Part shown: positions 35,219 to 44,462 of the stretch, one piece after another
Layout: each line of letters opens with the position of its first letter
Position numbering within the stretch: position 1 is the stretch's first letter
Assembly: GCA_963816555.1 (NCBI GenBank)
Contig: CAWFLD010000011.1
Location: 310,001 to 374,000 of the forward strand
Direction of reading: 5' to 3'
Source: Lutibaculum sp963816555
Lineage (GTDB): Bacteria; Pseudomonadota; Alphaproteobacteria; Rhizobiales; Tepidamorphaceae
Length of the DNA: 64,000 nt
Position numbers and translations under genes: made by a program
Notes under the pieces: generated by a model
What the model saw: only the letters and a program-made list of their open reading frames with translations
Databases searched by the model: none
What the model was told of the DNA's origin: nothing

Positions 35219-36045
35219 GTGACGTCTCCTCCCTGCCGCCTCCCGGCGGCTCTTCGCGCCCGTGCGGCGCCCTGGTGCCCGCCGGCGCCTTGGGCCCCGC
35301 CGGCGCCCGCCGCGCCGTCGAGCACCGTCTTCGTCGTCTCGCGGATCCGGTCGAGATGCGTCTCGAAGGCGGCGACCGTCGCGTCCGGATCGCGCGCCCG
35401 CAGCGCCTCGACGATGCCCGCGTGGTCCTCGCAGCTCCGCGCGATCGCGCCGGGCTCGGCCACCGCCTTGCGGCGGTGCTCCACCATGTAGCCGTAGAGG
35501 TCGGCGACGAAATCGGAGAGCGCGGGGTTGCCGCCGCAGCGATAGATCGCGGTGTGGAACTCGCGGTCGATGATGAGGAAGCGCACCGGATCGTCCACCG
35601 CGTCCCGCTGCGCCTTCAGCGATTCCTCGAGGAAGGCCAGCGTCGCGTCGTCCATGCGCAGGGCGGCGGCGGCCACGACCGGCCGCTCGACCAGCAGGCG
35701 CGCGGCGTGGATGTCGTCGAGCGCATAGCTGTTGATCAGCTTCGCCTCGCGCAGGCCGGTGAAGTCGCCGCCGATCTCGTCCGACACGACCTTCGTGCGC
35801 GCCCCGTGCACGACGGCGAGCAGCCCCTTGGCGGACAGGATCTGGATGCCGCCGCGCACCGTCTCGCGGCTGACCTGCAGGGCGTTGGCGAGGTCGCGCT
35901 CGCTCGGCAGCTCGTCCCCGACCTTGAGCAGGCCCGAGGCGATCAGCGCGGCGATCTTCGAGGCCACGAGGTCGCGCACGCTGCGGCGGACGATCGCCTC
36001 GCGCAGCTCCGCGGCATTCTCCAGAACGTAGTCCGTCCGCGACAT
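35215..36045 (-). CDS. FadR-subfamily GntR regulator of the erythronate operon
   Basis: A 276-residue regulator. The winged helix contains VRDLVASKIAALIASGLLKVGDELPSERDLANAL (given here in part only), SRETVRGGIQILSAKGL and a KVV wing. The FCD domain has the metal-site histidines (IIDREFHTAIYR, SCEDHAGIV, FETHLDRI). The C-terminus is an unusual Gly/Ala/Arg-rich tail of about 40 residues. It starts the denD-otnK-otnC-otnI message and probably represses it until a C4 acid binds. A CTGGTC-N9-GACCAG palindrome 18 bases before its start is a likely autoregulatory operator. Confidence 0.86.
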   Translation of the reverse strand: MSRTDYVLENAAELREAIVRRSVRDLVASKIAALIASGLLKVGDELPSERDLANALQVSRETVRGGIQILSAKGLLAVVHGARTKVVSDEIGGDFTGLREAKLINSYALDDIHAARLLVERPVVAAAALRMDDATLAFLEESLKAQRDAVDDPVRFLIIDREFHTAIYRCGGNPALSDFVADLYGYMVEHRRKAVAEPGAIARSCEDHAGIVEALRARDPDATVAAFETHLDRIRETTKTVLDGAAGAGGAQGAGGHQGAARARRAAGRRQGGDVT

Positions 36046-36062
36046 CGGCGCCCCTTGGCCGG

Positions 36063-36083
36063 CTGGTCCGTCCACCAGACCAG
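36063..36083. promoter_or_regulatory. palindromic operator between divergent GntR and TPP-enzyme genes
   Basis: CTGGTC (36063-36068) and GACCAG (36078-36083) form a perfect inverted repeat, also read as TGGT-N6-ACCA. FadR-subfamily regulators recognise TGGT/ACCA half-sites. The site is just upstream of the regulator start and could also influence the TPP-enzyme promoter. Confidence 0.5.
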
Positions 36084-36270
36084 TCGCCCGACGATCCGTC
36101 ATGTCCCGGACGTTGTCAACGCGGCGAGCGGCCCGCGCTGGCGGCCGCTTCACGTCCACTGCGCCCGCCCTCGCGGCCGGCCCGGCGATTGACAAGCCGC
36201 GGCGCCGGCAACCACTCTCGCCGCGCAGGCGCCCGCCGCGCCACCGTCCCCTCCCCGAGATCCCGAGCCC

Positions 36271-37815
36271 ATGACAAAGAACGGCGCCGACAGCCTGACC
36301 TCCACGCTGGCAGACAACGGTATCGACACCTGCTTCACCAATCCCGGCACGACGGAGATGCACCTTCTCGCAGCCTTCGGCCGGGAGAACCGGATCAGGT
36401 CGCATCTCTGCCTGTTCGAGGGCGTGGCGAGCGGCGCGGCCGACGGCTATGCCCGGATGGCGCGGAAGCCGGCGGTCACGCTGCTGCATCTCGGGCCGGG
36501 CTTCGCCAACGCGATGGCGAACCTGCACAACGCCCGCAAGGCGCAGACGCCGGTCCTCAACATCGTCGGCGACCACGCCGCCTACCACAAGGAGTACGAC
36601 GCGCCGCTCAACGCCGACATCGAGGGCATGGCGCGGCCGGTCAGCGACTGGGTCGCCACCGCCGAGACGGCCGACAGGTGCGGCCCGCTGGCGGCCGAGG
36701 CGGTCGCCCGCATCCGGCACGGCGGCGTCGCCACGCTCGCCGTGACGAACGACGCGGCATGGAGCGAGACCGAGGTTGCCGGCAGCCTGCCGAACGTCGA
36801 GGCCGCGCCGTCCCACGACCCGTCGGCCCTCCCCGCCGCCGTCGAGGCGCTGCGGAAGGGCGGGACGGCGATGCTCGTGGTCGGCGGCACGATCCTCACC
36901 GCGCGCGCCGCCAGGCTCGCCCACGACATCTCGCAGGCGACCGGCTGCCGCGTCATCACCGAGAGCATCAGCCCGCGCGTCACCCGCGGCGGCGACATCC
37001 CGCCGCTCGCCCGGATCCCCTTCCACGTCGACCTCGCGACGGAGGCGCTGAAGGACGTCCGCCACGTCGTGCTGGCGGGCGCGAAGCCGCCGGTCGCGTT
37101 CTTCGCCTATCCCGGCCGGCCGAGCGCGCTGATGCCGGCGGAGGCCGAGACGGTGAAGCTGAGCCCGCCCGCCTCCGACGCCGAGGCGACGCTCGAGGCG
37201 CTGCACGAGGCGGTCGGCGCGACGCATGCCCCCTACGCGCCGGCGCCGCTGCCCGAGGCGCCGGCGGACGGGCCGATCACGCCCGAGGGGCTCGCGAGCC
37301 TCGTCGCGCGGAGCCTGCCGGAGAACGCCATCGTCATCGACGAGGCGATCACCTCCGGCGCCCATCTCTATCCCGCCTGCGGGGCGGCGAAGCCGCACGA
37401 CTGGCTGGCCAACCGCGGCGGCTCGATCGGCATCTCGACGCCGCTGTCGGTCGGCTGCGCGGTCGCCTGCCCCGACCGCAAGGTGCTCTGCCTCGTCGGC
37501 GACGGCTCGGCCTTCTACACGCTGCAGTCGCTGTGGACGATGGCCCGCTACCGGCTCGACGTCACGGTGGTGGTGCTCGCCAACCGCTCCTACCGGATCC
37601 TCAACAACGAGATGTCGAAGATCGGCGCCGGCGACCCGAGCGACAGCACGATCCCGCTGATGAGCCTCGACGACCCGGCGCCGGACTGGGTGCAGCTCGC
37701 CCGGGGCCACGGCGTCGACGCCACGAGCGTCGGGACGCATGCCGGGCTGCGCCAGGCGCTCGAGGCGGCCATGGCCGAGCCCGGGCCGCGCCTGATCGAG
37801 GCGGTGCTCGCCTGA
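36271..37815 (+). CDS. thiamine diphosphate-dependent enzyme (acetolactate synthase-like)
   Basis: A 514-residue TPP enzyme of the acetolactate synthase/benzoylformate decarboxylase superfamily. The catalytic glutamate of the PYR domain is in HLCLFEGVASGAADGYARM. The PP-domain TPP/Mg motif is VGDGSAFYTLQSLWTMARYR...N, ending in LANRSYRIL. The central domain is short and lacks an obvious FAD signature. Homologues are annotated acetolactate synthase large subunit, but no ilvN-type small subunit is nearby and a decarboxylase is as likely. It is divergent from the erythronate regulator, so it may be part of that regulon and act on a 2-oxo acid. Confidence 0.8.
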   Translation: MTKNGADSLTSTLADNGIDTCFTNPGTTEMHLLAAFGRENRIRSHLCLFEGVASGAADGYARMARKPAVTLLHLGPGFANAMANLHNARKAQTPVLNIVGDHAAYHKEYDAPLNADIEGMARPVSDWVATAETADRCGPLAAEAVARIRHGGVATLAVTNDAAWSETEVAGSLPNVEAAPSHDPSALPAAVEALRKGGTAMLVVGGTILTARAARLAHDISQATGCRVITESISPRVTRGGDIPPLARIPFHVDLATEALKDVRHVVLAGAKPPVAFFAYPGRPSALMPAEAETVKLSPPASDAEATLEALHEAVGATHAPYAPAPLPEAPADGPITPEGLASLVARSLPENAIVIDEAITSGAHLYPACGAAKPHDWLANRGGSIGISTPLSVGCAVACPDRKVLCLVGDGSAFYTLQSLWTMARYRLDVTVVVLANRSYRILNNEMSKIGAGDPSDSTIPLMSLDDPAPDWVQLARGHGVDATSVGTHAGLRQALEAAMAEPGPRLIEAVLA

Positions 37816-37821
37816 GCAGCC

Positions 37822-37842
37822 GGCGCCGGCCGGGCCGGCGCC
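37822..37842 (+). terminator. GC-rich hairpin after the TPP-enzyme gene
   Basis: GGCGCCGGC and GCCGGCGCC form a perfect nine-base-pair stem with a CGG loop, seven bases after the stop codon. It lacks a T-run, so termination may be weak or Rho-assisted. Confidence 0.45.
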
Positions 37843-38053
37843 CGCTCTCCTCGCCCGGTTCCCCGGGCCACGCACGGGTCTGTTACCGCACTGCACGGAA
37901 CCTCCTCCGGCAAGCCGGGCTTGAAGGCGGAGATATGCACCGGAACGGACCACGCCGCCCGCCTGCCCCGTCTCCCTGACGCCGTCCCGGCCTCTGCGGC
38001 CGCCGGCGCCCGGTCCGGCATGGCCGGGGGGCGGCCGAGAGGAGACCATCACG

Positions 38054-38719
38054 ATGACACGCCACGAGTGGAGGCAGCACGCCCGTGACCGCGGCGCGGC
38101 GCCCGGCACGGGCTGGCTCGCCCTCGGCGCCGCCACCGCGCTCATCGGCGCGGCCGGCGCGGCCTATCTCATGCAGCCCGGACGGCACGAGCCGCACCCA
38201 GCCGACAGCGCCCCCGGCCGCACCGCCAGGCAGCGCCGCTTCGGCCGCTACGCCGTCGTCGGCCGCACCGTCACGATCAACAGGCCGCGCGCCGAGCTCT
38301 ACGCCTACTGGCGCGACTTCGCGAACCTGCCGCGGTTCATGGAGAACGTGCGCTCCGTCACGCCCGTCGGCGACGGCGTCTTCCGCTGGAAGATCGCGGG
38401 CCCGCGCGGCCGCCACGTCGTCGTCGAGACGCGGATCGCCGAGGAGCGCGAGAACGAGCTGATCGCCTGGCGCTCCACCGACGCCTCCGAGATCGACACG
38501 GAGGGCCGGGTGCGCTTCCGCGACGCGCCGGGCGGCCGCGGCACCGAGGTCGAGGCGATCGTCGCCTACCGCGCGCCCTACGGCGAGCTCGGCCGGTGGA
38601 TCGCCACGATCTTCCAGAAGGAGCCGGCCATCCAGGGCCGGCGCGAGCTCAAGCGCTTCAAGATGCTGATGGAGACGGGCGAGATCGCCACCTCCAGCAA
38701 CCACAGATCCGCAGCCTGA
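38054..38719 (+). CDS. SRPBCC-family (START-like) protein with N-terminal membrane segment
   Basis: A 221-residue protein. An N-terminal hydrophobic segment (GWLALGAATALIGAAGAAYLM) anchors a soluble polyketide cyclase/dehydrase-like domain. SRPBCC signatures are TINRPRAELYAYWRDFANLPRFMENV, FRWKIAGPRGRHVVVETRI and the C-terminal helix RRELKRFKMLMETG. These domains bind lipids or other hydrophobic ligands; the ligand is unknown. It starts a three-gene operon with a zinc alcohol dehydrogenase (11 bases downstream) and an SDR, an association I have seen in other alphaproteobacteria, often with stress genes. Confidence 0.75.
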   Translation: MTRHEWRQHARDRGAAPGTGWLALGAATALIGAAGAAYLMQPGRHEPHPADSAPGRTARQRRFGRYAVVGRTVTINRPRAELYAYWRDFANLPRFMENVRSVTPVGDGVFRWKIAGPRGRHVVVETRIAEERENELIAWRSTDASEIDTEGRVRFRDAPGGRGTEVEAIVAYRAPYGELGRWIATIFQKEPAIQGRRELKRFKMLMETGEIATSSNHRSAA

Positions 38720-38730
38720 GGAGCCAAGCC

Positions 38731-39914
38731 ATGCGCGCACTCACCTGGCACGGCAAGCACGACGTCCGCGTCGACACCGTACCCGATCCCGAGATCATGA
38801 ACCCGCGCGACGCCATCATCGAGGTCACCTCGACGGCGATCTGCGGCTCCGACCTCCACCTCTACGACGGCGTCATTCCCGGCATGCTGTCCGGCGACAT
38901 CCTCGGCCACGAGTTCATGGGCCGGGTCGTCGAGACGGGGCCGAAGATCGACGCTGAAGAAGGACCAGCGCGTGGTGGTGCCCTTCACCATCGCCTGCGG
39001 CCAGTGCTTCTTCTGCGAGAAGCACCTGTACTCGGCCTGCGACAACTCCAACCCCGTCGAGAACCAGGACATCACCGAGGGGCTCTACGGCCACGCCCTG
39101 TCGGCGCTGTTCGGCTATTCGCACCTGACCGGCGGCTATCCCGGCGGCCAGGCGGAATATGTCCGCGTGCCGTTCTCCGACGTCGGCCCGATCGTCATGC
39201 CGGACGGCATGGACGACGACGAGGTTCTGTTCCTCTCCGACATCCTGCCGACCGGCTGGATGGCGGCGGCGAACGCCGACATCGAGGAAGGCGACACCGT
39301 CGCCGTCTGGGGCTGCGGCCCGGTCGGCCTGTTCGCCGTGCAGAGCGCCATCCTGATGGGCGCCTCCAAGGTCATCGCCATCGACCACTATCCCCGCCGC
39401 CTCGCCCTCGCCCGCGAGCCTCGGCGCCGAGGTGATCGACTACACCGAGACGCACGTGCTCGAGGCGCTGATGGAGATGTCGGGCGGGTTCGGCCCGGAC
39501 GCGGTGATCGACGCCGTCGGCATGGAGAGCCACGGCTTCGCGCCCGACACGATGCTCGACAACGTCAAGCAGACCGTCGGCTTCGGCGCCGATTGCGGCC
39601 ACGCGCTGCGCGAGGCGCTGATGGCGTGCCGCAAGGGCGGCCGCGTCTCCATCCCCGGCGTCTATGGCGGCTTCCTCGACAAGTTCCCGCTCGGCGCGAT
39701 GATGGAGAAGGGCCTGCAGATCCGCACCGGCCAGACCCACGTCCAGCACTACATCGCGGAGCTTCTCGAGCGGATCCAGAGAGGCGAGATCGACACGACC
39801 TTCCTGATCAGCCACCGCCTGCCGCTGGAGGAAGGGCCGACCGGCTACGCCAACTTCAAGAACAAGCAGAACGACTGGACCAAGGTCGTGCTGAAGCCCG
39901 GAAAGGGAGCCTGA
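38731..39914 (+). CDS. zinc-dependent alcohol dehydrogenase (two frameshifts)
   Basis: Extra bases near 38953 and 39416 break a 393-residue MDR-family dehydrogenase; removing both restores it. Catalytic zinc ligands are C38 (STAICGSDLHLYDG), the GHEFMG histidine and a distal residue. The structural-zinc cysteines are in CGQCFFCEKHLYSAC. The cofactor motif is VWGCGPVGLFAVQSA. It resembles the glutathione-independent formaldehyde dehydrogenase branch used for sugars, threonine or aldehydes. It lies between the SRPBCC and SDR genes. Substrate is unknown. Confidence 0.88.
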
Positions 39915-39915
39915 G

Positions 39916-40698
39916 ATGACGGACAGGAAACTCGCCGTCGTGACCGGTGCCTCGACGGGCATCGGCTACGAGCTCGCCCGCTGCTGCGCCGAGGACGGCC
40001 ACGAGGTCATCGTCTGCGCCGACGAGCCCGCGATCGAGGCGGCCGCGCAGCGGCTGCGCGAGGCCGGCGGCGTCGTCGAGGCGATCCAGGCCGACCTCGC
40101 CACCGAGCACGGCGTGAACGAGTTCTGGGACCGGGTGAAGGGCCGCCGGATCGACTATTTCCTCGCCAATGCGGGGGTCGGCCTCGGCCACGCCTTCCTC
40201 GACCAGGACTTCGCCGAGATCAAGCGGGTGATCGACCTCAACGTCACCGGCACGACCTCGCTGCTCCACAAGGTCGGCCGGCAGATGCGCGACCGCGGCG
40301 ACGGCCGCATCCTGATCACCGGCTCGATCGCCGGCTTCATGCCGGGCAGCTTCCAGGCGGTCTACAACGCGACGAAGGCCTATCTCGACAGCTTCTCCGA
40401 CGCGCTGCGCAACGAGATGAAGGAGACGGGCGTCTCGGTGACCTGCCTGATGCCGGGGCCGACGGCGACCGAGTTCTTCGACCGCGCCCACATGCAGGAC
40501 ACGCCGGTCGGCCAGGACGACTCCAAGGACGATCCCGCCATGGTCGCCGAAGAGGGCTACAAGGCCATGATGAAGGGCCAGAGCGGCGTCACCACCGGCT
40601 TCATGAACAAGGTCCAGGCGACCTTTGCCGGCATCATCCCCGACACGGTGCTCGCCGAGATGCACCGCCGGATGGCGCAGCCGGAGAGCGGGCGCTAG
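39916..40698 (+). CDS. SDR-family oxidoreductase
   Basis: A 260-residue short-chain dehydrogenase. It has VVTGASTGIGYELARCCAEDGHE at the cofactor site, LANAGVGLGHAF, and a catalytic serine and YNATK in TGSIAGFMPGSFQAVYNATKAYL. Its ATG is one base after the TGA of the alcohol dehydrogenase, so translation is tightly coupled. The C-terminal region (YKAMMKGQSGVTTGFMNKVQ) is typical of stress-associated SDRs that lack a known substrate. A strong terminator follows 28 bases later, ending the operon. Confidence 0.86.
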   Translation: MTDRKLAVVTGASTGIGYELARCCAEDGHEVIVCADEPAIEAAAQRLREAGGVVEAIQADLATEHGVNEFWDRVKGRRIDYFLANAGVGLGHAFLDQDFAEIKRVIDLNVTGTTSLLHKVGRQMRDRGDGRILITGSIAGFMPGSFQAVYNATKAYLDSFSDALRNEMKETGVSVTCLMPGPTATEFFDRAHMQDTPVGQDDSKDDPAMVAEEGYKAMMKGQSGVTTGFMNKVQATFAGIIPDTVLAEMHRRMAQPESGR

Positions 40699-40726
40699 CC
40701 GGCCTCGACGCTCCGCAAGAAACACA

Positions 40727-40759
40727 GGGCCGCGCGGCATCCGTCGCGCGGCCCTTTTT
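40727..40759 (+). terminator. Rho-independent terminator of the SRPBCC-ADH-SDR operon
   Basis: GGGCCGCGCG (40727-40736) pairs perfectly with CGCGCGGCCC (40745-40754) across an eight-base loop, followed directly by TTTTT. This is the clearest intrinsic terminator in the window. The convergent ppk2 stop is 26 bases further on. Confidence 0.92.
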
Positions 40760-40784
40760 ACTGTGCGGAGCGATGAAGGCCCGG

Positions 40785-41588
40785 CTACGGCGCGATCATG
40801 CCGTTGCGCAAATATTCCTCGTGATACTCGAAGACCACCTCGGGGTTGGTCAGGAGCACCGAGGCGTCCTTGCCGGCGTAGTGCAGCCGGGTCAGGAGCT
40901 CGCGGATCAGGTTGAGCCGGGCGAGCCGCTTGTCGTCGGCGCGCACCACGATCCACGGCGTCACGGGGTTGTGGGTGCGGGCGAGCATGGCGTTGCGCGC
41001 CTCGCTGTAGGCGTCCCAGCGGTGCACCGCCTCGGCGTCGATCGGGCTCACCTTCCACTGCTTCAGCGGGTTGTCGCGCCGGTCCTTCAGGCGCGCCTTC
41101 TGCTCGTCGCGGGTGATGTCGAGGTAGAACTTGAAGAGCTTGATGCCGGAGCTGACGAGCATGTGCTCGAAGTCGAGCACGCTCTCCATGAACTCCTCGT
41201 ACTCCGCGTCCGTGCAGAAGCCCATGACGCGCTCGACGCCGGCGCGGTTGTACCAGCTGCGGTTGAACAGCACGAATTCCTGCGCCGCCGGCAGGTGCGG
41301 CGCGTAGCGCTGGAAGTACCAGGAGGTGCGGTCGCGGTCGGAGGGCTTGCCGAGCGCCACCACCCGCGTCTCGCGGGGGCTCAGGTGCTGGACGACGCGC
41401 TTGATCGTGCCGTCCTTGCCGGCGGTGTCGCGGCCCTCCAGGAGAACGAGGATCTTGTCGTTCTCCTGGATGAAGTGCTTCTGCAGCTTCACCAGCTCGA
41501 TCTGCAGCGCGTGCAGCGCGTCGTGGTATTCGCCCTTGTCGATCGCCGGCAGCGGCGGCGCTTCGACGGCGGTCTCGTGCCGGCTCAT
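40785..41588 (-). CDS. ppk2: polyphosphate kinase 2
   Basis: A 267-residue PPK2 that transfers phosphate between polyphosphate and nucleotides. Walker A is LLEGRDTAGKDGTIKRV and the lid region is GKPSDRDRTSWYFQRY. Walker B-like and FNRSWYNRAGVERVMGF motifs follow, and the C-terminus is WIVVRADDKRLARLNLIRELL. Length matches single-domain class I PPK2. GAGGAG lies seven bases before the ATG. It follows copA by 44 bases and may share its transcript. A link between copper stress and polyphosphate is plausible but unproven. Confidence 0.91.
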   Translation of the reverse strand: MSRHETAVEAPPLPAIDKGEYHDALHALQIELVKLQKHFIQENDKILVLLEGRDTAGKDGTIKRVVQHLSPRETRVVALGKPSDRDRTSWYFQRYAPHLPAAQEFVLFNRSWYNRAGVERVMGFCTDAEYEEFMESVLDFEHMLVSSGIKLFKFYLDITRDEQKARLKDRRDNPLKQWKVSPIDAEAVHRWDAYSEARNAMLARTHNPVTPWIVVRADDKRLARLNLIRELLTRLHYAGKDASVLLTNPEVVFEYHEEYLRNGMIAP

Positions 41589-41632
41589 GTCCAGGCTCCT
41601 CTCGTCTCGCCTGCCCTCGCGCCGAGAGTGAC

Positions 41633-44140
41633 CTATTCCGCCGGCTGCTGCACGAGCGTCTTGTCGCCGCGGGCCCCTCTGGCCCCGCCGTCCGCCAGCT
41701 GCGGCCGGAAGCTCCTCAGCCGCAGCGAGTTCGTGACGACGAAGACGCTCGACAGGCTCATCGCGCCGGCCGCCAGCATCGGGCTCAGGAGCACGCCCCA
41801 CAGCGGGTAGAAGACGCCGGCCGCGAGCGGGATGAGCGCGACGTTGTAGGCGTAGGCCCAGAAGAAGTTGAGCCGGATCGTCTTCAGCGTCTGCCGCGAC
41901 AGGCCGAGCGCGTTGACGATGCCGCGCAGGTCGCCGGACATCAGCACGACGTCGCCGGCCTCGATGGCGATGTCCGTGCCGGTTCCGATCGCGATGCCGA
42001 CATCCGCCTGCGCCAGCGCCGGCGCGTCGTTGATGCCGTCGCCGACGAAGGCCACCGACCGGCCCTCGCCCTGCAGCCGCTTGATCTCCGACGCCTTCTG
42101 GTCGGGCAGCACCTCGGCGAGCACGCGGCCGATGCCGAGCTGCGCGGCGATGGCGTTCGCCGTCCCCTCGTTGTCGCCGGTCAGCATGGCGACCTCGATG
42201 CCGAGCCCCGAGAGCGCGTCGATCGCGGCGCGGCTGCCCTCCTTCAGCGGGTCGGCGACCGCGAGCACCGCCGCAAGCTCGCCGTCGATCGCGGCGTAGA
42301 GCGGCGTCTTGGCCGCGTCCGCCAGGCGCTGCGCCTGCGCCTGGGCCGCGTCGACGTCGAGGCCGATCCGGCGCATGTAGCGGTCGGCGCCGACCTCGAC
42401 CTTGTGGCCGTCGACCGTCGCGGCGATGCCGTAGCCGGCCTCGGCGTCGAAGCTCTCGACCTCGTGCAGCTCGAGCCCGCGCGCCTTCGCCCCGGCGAGC
42501 ACCGCCTCGGCGATCGGATGCTCGCTGCGGCCCTCGGCCGAGGCGACGAGCGACAGGATGCGCGCTTCGGCGAGCGTCGGGTGCAGCACGACGACGTCGG
42601 TCAGCTCGGGCTTGCCGCGGGTCAGCGTGCCGGTCTTGTCGAGCACCACCGTGCCGATGCGGGCGAGTTCCTCGAGCGCCGCGCCCTTGCGGAACAGGAC
42701 GCCCATCTCGGCGCCCTTGCCGGTGCCCACCATGATCGCCGTGGGCGTGGCGAGGCCCATGGCGCAGGGGCACGCGACGAGCAGCACGGAGACGGCCGCG
42801 ACGAAGGCGAAGCTGATCGCCGGCGACGGGCCGACCGCCATCCAGACGAGGAAGGTGACGACCGCCACCGAGATCACCGCCGGCACGAAGACCGCGGCGA
42901 TGCGGTCGGCCATGGCCTGGATCGGCGGCTTGGAGCCTTGCGCGTCCTCGACCATGCGGATGATCTGGCTCAGCACCGTGTCGGCGCCGACGCGGGTGGC
43001 GCGGTAGGTGAAGCTGCCCGACTTGTTGACGGTGCCGCCGACGACCTCGGCGCCCTCGGCCTTGGCGACCGGCACCGGCTCGCCGCTGATCATCGACTCG
43101 TCGACATAGCTCTCGCCGGTCGCGACGATGCCGTCGACCGGCAGGCGCTCGCCCGGCCGGATGACGATCACGTCGCCCGGCACGACCTCGCCGACCGGCA
43201 CCTCGCGCTCCTCGCCGTCGCGGGTGATCCGCGCCGTCTTGGCCTGCAGCTTGAAGAGCTTCTTGATCGCCTCGGAGGTGCGGCCCTTGGCGACCGCCTC
43301 CATCAGGCGGCCGAGCAGGATGAGCGTGACGATGACGCCGGCCGCCTCGAAATAGCTGTGCCGCGCGCCCTCGGGCAGCACCTGCGGCACGACGAGCGCG
43401 ATCAGGGAATAGAGGAAGGCGGCGCTGGTGCCGAGCATCACGAGGCTGCTCATGCCGGGCGCGAGATGGCGCATCTCGGCCCAGCCCTGGCGGTAGAAGC
43501 GGGCGCCCGCGAAGAACTGCACGGGCAGCACGAGGATGAGCTCGACCAGCATCCACGCCCGCTCCGGCAGGACGGAGTAGATCCCCTCCGTGCCCGGCAG
43601 GTGGCGGCCCATCGCGACGATCACCAGCGGCACGGTGAAGGCGGCGGCGAAGATCGCGTCGCGCCGCAGCTTGCCGATCTCGCGCTCCTGCGCCGCCTTC
43701 TCCTCGTCGGCGCCGATCTCGTTGAGGGGCTTCGCGGGATAGCCGGCCTCGGCCGAGGCCGCGGCGATGTCGGCCGGCTCGGCAAGGCCCGGGACATAGG
43801 ACACGAGCGCCTGGTTGGTGGCGAGGTTGACGCTCGCCTCGAGCACGCCCGGAACGCCGGCCAGCGCGGTCTCGACGCGGCGCACGCAGGAGGCGCAGCT
43901 CATGCCCTCGATCGCCAGGCGCAGCTCGGCCGGCCGCGCCTCGTAGCCGGCATCGTCGACCGCGGCGACGAGCGCCTGCGGATCGACGGCGGCGGGGTCG
44001 ACCGAAAGCCTGGCCTTGGACGTCGCGAGGTTGACCGACGAGGACTCCACGCCCGGCACCCCGGCCAGCGCGGTCTCGACACGGCGCACGCAGGAGGCGC
44101 ACGTCATGCCGTCGATTTCGAGGCTCAGGTCACGGCTCAT
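41633..44140 (-). CDS. copA: copper-exporting P1B-type ATPase CopA
   Basis: An 835-residue Cu(I) exporter. Two N-terminal heavy-metal domains carry GMTCASC and GMSCASC. Eight transmembrane helices include the metal site VACPCAMGLATPTA. The phosphorylated aspartate is in DKTGTLTRGKPE, the nucleotide-binding HP motif in SEHPIAEAV, and the hinge in GDGINDAPAL. The ATG at 44140 has GGAG seven bases upstream; the ATG at 44146, two codons earlier, is too close to that site. The order copZ, regulator, copA on one strand marks a copper detoxification operon. Confidence 0.93.
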   Translation of the reverse strand: MSRDLSLEIDGMTCASCVRRVETALAGVPGVESSSVNLATSKARLSVDPAAVDPQALVAAVDDAGYEARPAELRLAIEGMSCASCVRRVETALAGVPGVLEASVNLATNQALVSYVPGLAEPADIAAASAEAGYPAKPLNEIGADEEKAAQEREIGKLRRDAIFAAAFTVPLVIVAMGRHLPGTEGIYSVLPERAWMLVELILVLPVQFFAGARFYRQGWAEMRHLAPGMSSLVMLGTSAAFLYSLIALVVPQVLPEGARHSYFEAAGVIVTLILLGRLMEAVAKGRTSEAIKKLFKLQAKTARITRDGEEREVPVGEVVPGDVIVIRPGERLPVDGIVATGESYVDESMISGEPVPVAKAEGAEVVGGTVNKSGSFTYRATRVGADTVLSQIIRMVEDAQGSKPPIQAMADRIAAVFVPAVISVAVVTFLVWMAVGPSPAISFAFVAAVSVLLVACPCAMGLATPTAIMVGTGKGAEMGVLFRKGAALEELARIGTVVLDKTGTLTRGKPELTDVVVLHPTLAEARILSLVASAEGRSEHPIAEAVLAGAKARGLELHEVESFDAEAGYGIAATVDGHKVEVGADRYMRRIGLDVDAAQAQAQRLADAAKTPLYAAIDGELAAVLAVADPLKEGSRAAIDALSGLGIEVAMLTGDNEGTANAIAAQLGIGRVLAEVLPDQKASEIKRLQGEGRSVAFVGDGINDAPALAQADVGIAIGTGTDIAIEAGDVVLMSGDLRGIVNALGLSRQTLKTIRLNFFWAYAYNVALIPLAAGVFYPLWGVLLSPMLAAGAMSLSSVFVVTNSLRLRSFRPQLADGGARGARGDKTLVQQPAE

Positions 44141-44159
44141 CGTCATTCTCCGACCGGGA

Positions 44160-44462
44160 TCACCGGTACTTCAGGACTTCCATCAGCTCTTCGACGATCT
44201 CGTCCGTGTCGCCGCGCTGGTGCGCGGTGACCACGTGGTCCTTGAGGTGGCTGCGCAGCACCAGGTCGCCGACCTTGTCGAGCGCCCCCTCCACCGCCTT
44301 GACCTGCTTGAGGACGTCGACGCAGTACACGCCCTCGTCGTCGAGCATCCGGAGGATGCCCTCGACGTGGCCGCGCACCGACAGGAGGCGCTGCCGCGCC
44401 TTGGCCCGGGTGTCCGGGTCGAGATGCAGGCAGTGCGAGTGGGCGGGGGCGGCTTCGGTCAT
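44160..44462 (-). CDS. CsoR/RcnR-family metal-sensing repressor
   Basis: A 100-residue all-helical DUF156 repressor. The metal-site residues are C47 (EGVYCVDVLKQ), H72 and H76 (RSHLKDHV), with a His-rich N-terminus (HSHCLHLD, H8-H13). CsoR copper sensors have Cys-His-Cys at the equivalent positions. The final histidine here, with N-terminal histidines, matches the His-Cys-His-His fingerprint of RcnR nickel/cobalt sensors. Context, between copZ and copA, argues for copper. The metal is therefore uncertain. It overlaps copZ by four bases (ATGA). G-tract palindromes at 44681 and 44765 are its probable operators. Confidence 0.86.
   Translation of the reverse strand: MTEAAPAHSHCLHLDPDTRAKARQRLLSVRGHVEGILRMLDDEGVYCVDVLKQVKAVEGALDKVGDLVLRSHLKDHVVTAHQRGDTDEIVEELMEVLKYR

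Noticed and set aside
36271..37815. Acetolactate synthase for branched-chain amino acid synthesis
   Set aside because: No regulatory small subunit or ilvC nearby, and the gene is divergent from a sugar-acid regulator; a catabolic TPP enzyme is at least as likely.
35215..38145. A 976-codon open frame on the minus strand
   Set aside because: Only its last 276 codons (GntR regulator) are real; the rest is the shadow of the TPP-enzyme gene, low in complexity and rich in Arg and Ala.
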